The notes beneath the pieces were generated by a model. That model saw nothing but the letters and a program-made list of their open reading frames with translations. It did not search any database and was not told where the DNA came from. From contig BDGG01000017.1 of NCBI GenBank assembly GCA_001949185.1, positions 496,001-560,000 on the forward strand: DNA of 64,000 bases. The letters are read 5' to 3'. A program made the translations under genes and the position numbers. This document shows positions 34,059 through 43,324 of the stretch, piece by piece (the first letter of the stretch is position 1; the number at the start of each line of letters is the position of its first letter). Source of the DNA: Ramazzottius varieornatus (Eukaryota; Tardigrada; Eutardigrada; Parachela; Ramazzottiidae).

Positions 34059-36085
34059 ATGCCTCCTCGAGATCCCTCCAAGAAGAGTAAGTTCTCCTTC
34101 AAAACATTAACGATGGCGACTGACAATTCAAGATGGTCCTCCAATCTTTCCGTAACCTTTTCTTAAGAATTCCCTAGTTAGCACTGCTGTACAGATTAGA
34201 CTCACAACCTATTCAATCGATTTTGTACGTCTTTGGTGGTTTTTTTTCATGAACTGTATATATAAAGATTTTCAGAACGATGATCTAAAATCTATGGCCT
34301 GGTTGGAATAACTTGATTGATCACATACTACGTTCTAACTAAAAGTGTTCATTCGACGTTCTCTCCCAGAGTACTCCCTGGTTTTCCCAGAAATCTCGTA
34401 TCGTTCCGTTTAACCCCTGAAAAGCCAACTGTATTTTTGTGCGTGTCTTTACAGAAGCTACCTATGTGCCTAACTACATGTCCAAAGAGGCGGTGGAACC
34501 CTGCGTCGTTTGTGGTGCCGCCGCCACCGGATACCACTACCGAGCCTTGACTTGCGAAGGTTGTAAGGTACGTCCTGTGACTTCCTATCTCCTCTGGTGT
34601 TCACTGTGGGCTTGATAAGAGGATTTTAAGACTGTGATTTCTTTATAGGGTTTCTTCCGAAGGACGCGACAGAAAGGTCTGGAATCGCAATACAGCTGTA
34701 AAATGAAGGGAAGCTGCGTCATCAACGTTTCCACCAGGAACCAGTGCATGTTCTGCCGCTACACAAAGTGTGTCAACGCCGGAATGTCCATCGAGTGTAA
34801 GTTCTGCTGTTCCGCAATGTCTCGAAGTTGGCTTGAATTGCTTTCTGTTTTCACAGTGGTGCTGGACAAGGATCAGCGCATGGCTAAACGCCAGCTGATC
34901 GAAGAGAACCGTGAGCGAAGAAAGATGGGACAACTACGGGCCAAAATCATTCACGACCTGATTACCAACAAGATGACTGACACGGATCGAAGCCTGATCC
35001 AGGCGATGATGGCCGTCTTCTACAAAGTCCTCGCTCCTCAGCCTATCATCGCAGAGGTACTGTACAGGTAACCGAAACCTGGGCAAATAACTCGACAGGA
35101 CTCTTATTCCAAGTAGCGCATGCTTTCATCCGATAACCACGAGAACGTGCGTCACTTCAGTATGCAATCTTGTCGAAGTTTCCCGGAAGTGGCGCAAACC
35201 TCCGGCTGATAAAGCCGGCAAGGTGCGCCACGTGAAAGAACAATCCTATCGAGCTTGTTTACCGAACTTCCAGGCATTCTCTTTTCTTTGTCCGAAAGCT
35301 AACCGGTATTGTAAACTTTGAGTGTTTCGTGGCAGAATGTGGATGGCTTCGATCAGCAGACGGTATACGACGCGTATTCCATGGCGGAGCGGGCCATCGA
35401 GAAGCTAGTCCACTTCACAGCCAGCATCCCAGGCTTTCGCCAGGTAAGTTCATTGCGGTTTTGAGATATTTTAGTTTGAGGCTGAAAGATATGGTATGTT
35501 AGCTGGCGGACTCGGATCAGATGCTGTTGATGAAGACGTGCTGTCTGGAAATGATGGTTCTTCGCGCCGCGTTACGCTACGACAAGGCTTCCGGTTCGGT
35601 GGTCCTCTGTAACGGCAGGTTCGTCAACAAGCTGACCTTCACCAATCCCATGAATGAGGATGAAGTGCTGGCTCGAGGTTTAGCGCGCTTCGCTGATAGT
35701 CTCGCCCGCCACAACGTCGATATGGCGGAAGTGGTCCTCATGATGGGTCTCATGCTAACCAACGGTAAGAGCGTCCTTCCGTCTCCAAGAAATCTACGGC
35801 TATAGACCTACTTTTTCAGTGCGCTCATTTCTTGCAGCTCGTTTGCCAAAAGTGAAAGGTGTGGAAGCTCTGCAGCAAATCAACGGCGAAATGACAGGTG
35901 CTCTTCGACGTTATACGGCGGAAACCTACCCCAACGAGTCTTCCCGCTATGGGCGTATCCTGATGAAGGTGCTGGAGCTGCGCACCTTGTGTGGCCTCAA
36001 CGGCGAAAAATTCTTCTCCACTCGACTGGACGGCAGGAACACCACGCCCTCCATCATTTTCCAGACAATCTTTTTCGTCAAGTAG
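34059..36085 (+). CDS. THR: thyroid-hormone-receptor-like nuclear receptor (NR1A-like)
   Basis: Ligand-type transcription factor of 368 residues in seven exons: 34059..34086, 34455..34567, 34649..34796, 34857..35056, 35336..35443, 35503..35764 and 35838..36085; all phases agree. The DNA-binding domain has all eight zinc Cys (CVVCG...[17 protein letters not shown]...NQCMFC), P-box EGCKG, and is preceded by YVPNYMSKE, like the segment before the TR zinc fingers. The C-terminal extension [22 protein letters not shown] is strongly TR-like. The ligand-binding domain keeps the helix 4-5 region ([20 protein letters not shown]) and [10 protein letters not shown]. Helix 12 ends [10 protein letters not shown], lacking the conserved Glu of the AF-2 motif, so hormone-dependent activation is doubtful. 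The A/B region is only about ten residues; an upstream start exon could be missing. It converges on the mutase gene, with stops 305 bp apart. Confidence 0.88.
35085..35275. repeat. TGGCGCA double-hairpin element (nuclear receptor intron 4)
   Basis: Fills most of the 279-nt intron 35057..35335. Left end CTGGGCAAATAACTCGACAGG, hairpins at about 35114..35157 and 35192..35236, right end ATCGAGCTTGTTTACCG. Left and right ends are complementary over about 30 positions with scattered mismatches. Confidence 0.88.
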
Positions 36086-36361
36086 CATCTCTCCGCTGAC
36101 TCCCCGCACTGTTACTCCTAACACAGCTTCGTTGGTTAGCGTCTTCCTAGACATTTATAAAGCAGGTACTACCATAATCTCCTGCACCTAATAATCGTGC
36201 TAGTATGCTGCAAATTTTTTCACTATTTTTCGAGAACATGAAACTGAATATTCTGTGTGTTCATACAATGTAACATTTTATCCCCATAAAGCTCTGGATA
36301 TGAAGGCGAGAAAGGCAGAATATATATATATGAATATACTACATGTACACCACTTTCCGGA

Positions 36362-36367
36362 AATAAA
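36362..36367 (+). promoter_or_regulatory. candidate polyadenylation signal AATAAA
   Basis: AATAAA 277 bp after the nuclear receptor stop and 24 bp before the stop codon of the opposite-strand mutase, so the two 3' UTRs probably overlap. Confidence 0.35.
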
Positions 36368-36390
36368 ACGAGAAAATGTGAGCAGACAGG

Positions 36391-39300
36391 CTAGTTTCTG
36401 GCAACTTCCTTGTCCGTTTCCCTTTCAGCCACATTCTTCTTGATGTGCTGAAGAACTTCTTGAGCAGCGTAGGGAATGGGCGTACCGGGACCAAAGATAG
36501 CCGTCGCACCAGCCTTGTACAGGAAGTCGTAGTCTTGTGGCGGGATGACGCCACCACAGATGATAAGAATGTTCGGCCGACCCATCTTTTTCAGCTGAGC
36601 GGATAGCTCCGGTACCAAGGTCTTGTGCCCCGCTGCCAGGGAGCTCACGCCGACCACGTGAACGTCCGCGTCGATGGCTTGTTGTGCAACTTCCGCTGGC
36701 GTCTGCAAGGGCAGACATATGGTCAGGAGCCTTGGTAGGTCGGGAAGAACCAAATTACGAACTTCAATAAACCTGCATACTGTAGCTCCGTTTGATTACC
36801 GCACCCTTTCATATGCAGGTACTTGGGCGAAACCCAGCAATACCACCCATCATCAACCTGCATACCCAAGTCGTAGACTAACCCCCTGCACCACCTGTTG
36901 CAGGTTCGCGACAAGTCTGCAGGTAAGTGATCACTAATGGGAAATTTTTTTCGGATCTTCTCTCACGTACCTACATACTACAACACATTACACTTGGATG
37001 GTCAAGTGTGATTTAATATGAGAAGCAGGACGTTTTTCGCGGTTTCCAACATGTCGACACTAACTTGAAATAAGGGGCCAATGTCCACATCGAAGCCCAG
37101 GTCGGCGAAGCCGGTAGCGATCACCTTCGCTCCGCGATCGTGGCCATCCTGGCCCATCTTGGCCACCAGGATCCTCGGTCTTCTGCCTTCGTCCTTGGCG
37201 AAGTCCTCGACCTGACGTAGCACCTTCTCCGTCTCGACCTTGTGGCTGTACTCCCCAGCGTAAGCTCCACTGACCATCCGGCTGTGCGCCACATGCCGTC
37301 CGAAGGCCTTCTCCATGGCGTCAGAGATTTCACCCAGTGTGCAACGGGCTCGAGCGGCATGGATTGCCAGCTCCAGAAGGTTACCTTGACCGGACTTGGC
37401 AGCGTCCGTCAGCAAAGAAAGGGCGGCTTCGGCAGCAGAAGTGTCGCGGGAAGAACGCAGAGCTTTCAACTTAGCGATCTGCTTCTCGCGAACGGCGGTG
37501 TTGTCTATGACCAGCACGTCCTGCTCTTCTTCCTGCTGCAACCTGCAAACGTAAAACCATTAAAGGTCCGGGTAAACCCGTATGCAGGTGGCTGGTAGAA
37601 CATCCATCACAAACCTACATACACTCAAAGAAGACGAATCTATTGTACCGACCTGCATGTAGGTTTGCGAGGAGTGAGCTAAACGTGCTTACCGGTACTT
37701 GTTGACACCGACGATGGTTTCCGTGCCAGAGTCGATTCTAGCTTGCCGGACAGCGGCACATTCTTCGATTCTTAGTTTAGGGATGCCCTCGGCCACCGCT
37801 TTGACCATACCGCCCATGGCTTCCACCTCTTCGACCACCTTCTTTCCAGCTTGATACACTTGTTCCGTCAGGCTTTCCATCATGTAGGATCCGCCCCATG
37901 GATCAATCACCTGCAAATAAACCAAGGCAAAATTGACACTAACACAGCAGGTTGCGTTTCGAGGCCGACCAGCGTACCTTGGGGATGCCAGTTTCTTCCT
38001 GTAGAATAATCTGAGTATTCCTGGCTATTCTTGAGCTAAACTTGGATGGCAGTGCCAATGCTTCATCGAAAGAATTGGTATGTAGAGACTGGGTGCCACC
38101 AAAGACGGCCGCCATGGCCTCAATGGTGGTGCGGACGATGTTGTTATAGGGGTCTTGCTGTGTCAAGGACCAGCCGGAAGTCTGGCAGTGAGTGCGCAAC
38201 AGTAGCGACTTTTCACTCTTGGGCTGGAATTGCTTCTTAATCAGTTCGGCCCACAATCTTCGGGCTGCCCGCATCTTGGCAATTTCCATGTAAAAGTTCA
38301 TCCCGATGCCCCAAAAGAAACTGAGACGGGGAGCGAACTCGTCGATTGTCAAACCGGCCTTCAAACCTGCCAGAGCATTTATGAATTCATTGCATATGGC
38401 TGTTGAGATAGTTAAATAACCGTCCTACTAACCTGTTCGACAGTACTCGAGTCCATCAGCTATGGTATAAGCCATTTCCAGTACCGAGTCAGCGCCTGCT
38501 TCCATCATGTGGTAGCCCGAGATGGAAATACTGTTGAAGTTGGGCATGTGCTTGGCCGTGTAAGCGAAGATGTCAGCGATGATGCGCATGGAGGGCTCTG
38601 GTGGGTAAATGTACGTGTTTCTCACCATAAACTCTTTCAGGATATCGTTCTGGATTGTCCCCATTAGCTGTTTCTGCGTCGCCCCCTGCTCCTCCGCTGC
38701 CACAATGAACATGGCCATCACCGGAATCTACCATCAAAATCTTTATCGAAGAGCCACTGGGCGTTTCACCCAGATCAAGTCCCGCAATCGATAGAATAAA
38801 AACCCCGAAGTACCGCGCGAGTTGACAACGGAAAAACGTGTGGCATCCCATATCAACTCGCGCAGCTGGCATTTCTTACTGAAAGCAGCAATGATCAAAG
38901 ATCTTATAGAAAAGAGCTACGGTGTTAGTTGTTTACCATACCACAGCCCCATTCATGGTCATAGAGACGGACATCTTCTCATTGAGCGGGATACCATCGA
39001 AGAGGATCTTCATGTCTTCCACTGAGTCGATGGCCACACCGGCCATTCCCACGTCACCCATGACGCGGGGGTTGTCCGAGTCGTAGCCGCGATGTGTGGC
39101 CAGGTCGAAGGCGATGGACAGGCCCTGCTGGCCTGCCTTGATGTTGTCTTTGTAGAATTTGTTGCTTTCTTCCACGGTGCTGAAGCCAGCGTACTGCCTA
39201 ATGGTCCACGGTCGTTGGGCGTACATCGTCGGGTAGGGACCGCGAGTGAAGGGAAACTTGCCGGGAAGCTCATCTTGAATTGTTTCCGTATCGGCTTTGG

Positions 39301-39847
39301 TGTACAGCGGCTTCAGTTCCAAACCCTGAAGTCAAGAGAAAATTGTCCTTATAACAAAGCAATAAGCCTCCAAAACGTAACGTCAAGCTTTATCGCGCGA
39401 CGTTCACCTGCATACAACACACCATGGACGTGACGTAGAACTCAAGTACGCACGCCCAAAAAGTCTGTTCGTCCCGCTTCAATCAACTCCCGCATGACGT
39501 TATGGTAAGCTAATTTTAAAGCCACGACGTTTGTAGACGTCATAAGTCAGAGTTACCTCGATCGTTTTCCACGTCAGCTTTTCGGCTGGATCGCCTCCTT
39601 TCATCTGCTTCTTTGCCAGCGCAACCCATTCTGCATTTAGCGGCCGCTGTTTCAGGTCTCGATAAAGCCGCAGATTTATCTGTAAACAGACGAGACTGCT
39701 ACGTGTAGTGACCAGTGGCGACAAATTTTCAGACTCCAGCAAGATGGCTTCCAAGCCGCTTCCATCAGTACTAACCCCGTTTGACTGGCGCGAAGTGATC
39801 AGTTGGCTGGCCCGTAAAATTCCGGCCGTTGTGGTTGTCGCACTCAT
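36391..39847 (-). CDS. MMUT: methylmalonyl-CoA mutase, mitochondrial
   Basis: Adenosylcobalamin-dependent isomerisation of methylmalonyl-CoA to succinyl-CoA in propionate and odd-chain/branched amino-acid breakdown, in the mitochondrial matrix. Predicted 756 residues (human about 750) in eight exons: 39776..39847, 39557..39679, 38942..39325, 38433..38727, 37978..38366, 37693..37910, 37065..37542, 36391..36702; lengths and phases sum exactly. Exon 1 encodes a Ser/Thr/Arg presequence without acidic residues, starting [14 protein letters not shown]. Substrate-barrel motifs: [57 protein letters not shown] [22 protein letters not shown]. Cobalamin domain: [13 protein letters not shown] (DxHxxG base-off motif), [21 protein letters not shown]. 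Every landmark is present, so it should be active. Introns carry the CCTGCATAC repeat. Confidence 0.97.
36765..36935. repeat. CCTGCATAC inverted-repeat cluster (MMUT last intron)
   Basis: Several complementary units: AACCTGCATACTG, CATATGCAGGTAC, AACCTGCATACCC, TGTTGCAGGTTCGCG and CTGCAGGTAAG. Units alternate in orientation and can fold into nested hairpins. Confidence 0.65.
37543..37692. repeat. MMUT intron built from CCTGCATAC repeats
   Basis: This 150-nt intron is almost wholly repeat: GCAAACCTACATGCAGG, GTATGTAGGTTTGTGATGG (complement), CCACCTGCATACGGG and a further GGGTTTACCCGG palindrome on the minus strand. Unit motifs match those in other MMUT and MCT-1 introns. Confidence 0.65.
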
Positions 39848-40334
39848 TCCCGATCCGTTCGCACAAATAGCTTGTAGGAGCAGCAGAAGGACAGCGTGTC
39901 AGTGTTAGTAGACATTTAACATTTTTGACACAAAAGCTTATCGTTAACAGGAGATTGGAAAGTCGGAAACGACTTGGCAATCGAGACTTGGATGATCAGC
40001 TGATGCACACCTCGAGCTCACTGACAGGTGGCGCTTCGGCTACTTTCAATGTAAACTCTGGTTTCTCGCGGACTTGTTTAGTCGCTGCCCGGACAAGGGA
40101 GTTCAGAGCTAGTCGTATAGAAAAGTGGGTCCCTGTACCGGTCATCTGATGTTTTATGCAGTACAAATTATCAAAGGCCAGTTGGAACTACAGAGCTTCC
40201 TTGCTTTACGAAAACAGGGTGGAATTCAGACCCGGAAGAAAGCGTGAGCTACTTGGTGACAGACCGAAAAAAATTCATTTCGGCACCCCTTTTGTAATTC
40301 ATGGGCTGGTGATGAAGAGAGGCATCGGTATTAG
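39848..40334. other. intergenic, no gene recognised
   Basis: Upstream of MMUT and downstream of the two-TM gene. It must contain the MMUT promoter; no motif stands out. Confidence 0.45.
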
Positions 40335-42713
40335 CTAGAAAAGAGCACCACTACAACGTCCGTCTGCCGACGTAGTGGAGCACGAGGAAGAGTCGGCTGT
40401 GTATGCACTATATGTGTCAGTAATATTCTGGGCGAAATTGGAACAGCCGGGTACTCGAGGGTCCACACAGTACAGTTCTGCAACAAGCAAAAACAGACAT
40501 TTCGAGTTCACCATCCACACGACAAAGCCAACAATGAACATCTGCCGATCCGCTCGGCGAACTAACGCGACTAGATCGTTTTCCCCAGTGGCTCACGACT
40601 CCATCCAGTAAAAGTGCAATGCTGCGCTACTTGAAAGGACGAACTTGACGCGTTGCTGACCGAGCTGCCTAGAAGCTATACTTACGGTAGTGGTTTCCTA
40701 TGAGTATGGCCACCAGAGCACCGATAAAGTAGCCTATATCCTTGGCACCCCATCCACCTTCCTCAGTCTCCAGCGGAGGCTCTTCGACTTTCTTACCCCA
40801 CAACCAGCTCATCAGCCACTCCCACCAGCCTTCTTCCGTGGCTCTGCGGGGTGGTGGCCGGGCTTCTTCGAGACCTTTGAAGAACCAGCCGCCACCGCGG
40901 CTTGGTCCTTGACTTTCCTTGGCTTTATGATGCTTGGAAGCAGCAGCTGGCTTGTGCGAGCTCTTTGACGAGAACCAGCCGCTACTCTTGGCTTCGGGGT
41001 GGTCGCGCTCGAAGGCCTCGTCCGCCGAATGTTTGGCCGAGCTCAGCACCTCGCCGAATCCAACCTGCCCACCTTTACGACCAAAGTCGGAGGATGTCAG
41101 TTTGGAGAACCAGTCCTTTGAGCCAGCTGCGGAAGTTCGTGCCATATCGCCCTCGTCTTCAGGGAAACCTGTGGCAGTTCTTTCAGTGTTCCAAAACCAT
41201 CCGTGTTCTTCTTTGCCGGCGGTGGCCTCGCTGCTTCCCTTGATGTACTTTGTCAGCGTGTCTTCGGCTTTCTGGAAGCCATCGGAGACACTGTCAGCTG
41301 CTGTGCTGGGCTTGCTGACGAAACGATACACTTTCATGGCCACGAAGAAGAGGAGTAAAAGGGCGATACCGACGACAGCTACCCATTTCAGCCTCGATGA
41401 GCCTTGTCTGCGACGACACCACAGTTACAAGCGAAACACTAAGATGACTTGATGCCAAATTAAGCTGTGGTACTTATGGGAACTCACCAAACAAACGCGG
41501 CAAAAGCGATGTCCCAAGCGGCGCACGTGTTTAGCCACTTGAGAAAATAGTCTTGTCGAGTTTGTTTGCCGACCTCCCATATTACGAAAGATAGAGTTCT
41601 GGTTATGGTTGAAGGCGCATACTCACCTTACCTTGCCACAACGACATTATTGGAAGGCGCTGGTCGCACCGGACTAGCAGGTCCGAATCCAACATCGGGA
41701 GCTTCGGCTGGTGGAGGTGGTGACTTACCGCCTTTACCGGCCTTGCCAGCCGGAGTTGCAGGGGGAGGTGGCGCAGCACCAGCCGCAGCTGGAGGAGCTC
41801 CTTTGCTACTACCGGGCTTACTGGCTTTGCCAGGCTTACCACTTAAAGGGGTAGCACCAGGCGGAGATTCAGCTGGGAGAACTCCTTTAGCGCTGCTTGG
41901 CTTGCTGGCTTTACCTGGCTTGCCACCAGCAGCTGCGGCTGGAGGCGGTGGTGTGGGAGGGAGCGCGCCTGGCGGAGGCGCTTTACCGCTACCAGGTTTT
42001 CCGGGCTTGCCAGTTGGCGCAGCAGTGGTGGGAGCTGCAGTGGGGGGAGGAGCTTTACCGCTACCAGGCTTACTTGCCCTTCCAGGTGGTGGTGCCGCTG
42101 CAGCTGGTGGGGATGTGGGGGGTGCCGCGGCAGGAGGAGCTTTACCGCTGCTCGCTTTGGCCGCTCTGCCAGCTGGAGGTGTCGTAGGAGTACTTGCCGG
42201 TGGAGCTGTAGCTGGAGCCAGTCCTTTTCCACTGTCGGCCTTAGCAGCGGCAGGCGGTGGGCTAGCAGCAGCGGCGACCGATGGAGGCTTTCCCTTGGAT
42301 TCCTTCTTAGCCGAAGTCTTGGGTGGCGGACCTGGAGTTGGCTCTGGTCGGGCATTACCCGCTCCTTCTTCCACAAGGGACTGGGTGCTGCTTATTCCCT
42401 TGATCTTCTTGACCGGCTCCGCTCCGTGCTTGGTGCCGCTACTGCTGGATGGATGGGCAGCGCTGGATGCACCGGGCTGGTTGGCCGGAGCGACAGGCTT
42501 GTAGTTGGGCCGAGGGATGATGACTTTGCCCGACAGCAGGTCTTCCGGCTTGACCATGTCATGCTGCGCATCATTCAGACCCGAATCGGTTCCTGTGCTA
42601 AACTCGACCGATGGACCCTTTGGACCGCGTTTCCGATGTGTATGAGGTGTGGGACCGTCCGAAGGAGAAGGTATCGTGGGAGTTCTGCTCGGTGGAGGAA
42701 CCCGTCCCGGCAT
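40335..42713 (-). CDS. unrecognised two-TM protein with Pro/Ala/Gly/Lys-rich half
   Basis: Predicted 648 residues, exons 41632..42713, 40686..41407 and 40335..40477, phases consistent. The N-terminal 360 residues are low complexity: a repeat of about 25 residues whose core is GKPGKASKPGSGKAPPP, with Pro/Ala runs between. Exon 2 encodes TM1 (WVAVVGIALLLLFFVAMKV), then about 190 hydrophilic residues with Trp-containing motifs (HGWFWN, SSGWFSS, GGGWFF, EEGWWEWLMSWLWG), then TM2 (DIGYFIGALVAILIGNHY). The last exon depends on donor GTAAGT just before a TAG at 40669; if that intron is retained the protein ends KYSF and is 604 residues. I know no family with this layout. The Pro-rich half is probably disordered. 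Introns hold TGGCGCA elements at 40560 and 41490. Confidence 0.72.
40560..40668. repeat. TGGCGCA hairpin element (two-TM gene, intron 2)
   Basis: Left end GCGACTAGATCG, stem CCAGTGGCTCACG with GCTGCGCTACTTG, right end AACTTGACGCGTTGCTGACCG. Diverged but recognisable. Its presence in 40478..40685 supports that stretch being an intron. Confidence 0.65.
41488..41580. repeat. TGGCGCA element (two-TM gene, intron 1)
   Basis: Compact copy showing both outer ends: CACCAAACAAACGCGGC at left and CTTGTCGAGTTTGTTTGCCG at right, with CCAAGCGGCGCACG and a shortened AGCCACTTGAG between. Occupies much of the 224-nt intron 41408..41631. Confidence 0.85.
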
Positions 42714-43324
42714 GATTCAGACCTTGAAAGGATTCCGATCAGGCAGCACGCATCACGATCAACCGAAATCAAACCAGCGTCCGCTCATTTTATATTCCAC
42801 AAGATCATAACCACCTACCAGATGAATATTAGGTAATGTTACTACAGCTTGACCAAATCTCTCAAAATTGCATTTGTCCTATTTTGCCCTTATCACTGAC
42901 AGAAACATTTCTCCCAGCAACGCCCAATACGATTAGCGGTGAGGAGTTTCACAAGTGAGTATCTCTTTTAACTCTCGTCGTTTCGGCAGTTTCTTGAGGA
43001 GACAAAAGTTAAAACAGGAAAAACAGAACCAGAACAAAAAGTGAGTAATTTGCCAATACAGCGAAGGAGGAAAAATTAATCATAATAAGTTTGGTAAGCA
43101 TCTAAAATTCTGAAGATTGGATCACATTTGCATCAAAGAGAGAGAGAGAGGATATAGGAGAAACCAAAAAATGTACAATGGGTATATTACAAAAGATGTG
43201 GTCACTGCATGGTCCGGACGGATGAAAGTGAAGCACGCGCATTTAAAATACTTAAAAGGAGGCGAGAAAAAAAAGGATACAAAGGAGAACGGTCCAAGGT
43301 AAATAAGGAGACGAAATACTGCTG
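42714..43324. other. intergenic, no gene recognised
   Basis: A-rich around 42990-43290, with a short GA repeat (AGAGAGAGAGAG near 43138). 5' flank of the two-TM gene and 3' flank of MCT-1. Confidence 0.45.

Noticed and set aside
41566..42504. 312-codon plus-strand open frame rich in Gly, Ala, Leu
   Set aside because: Exact antisense of the Pro/Ala/Gly/Lys coding exon of the minus-strand two-TM gene; it is open only because of that GC-rich repeat.
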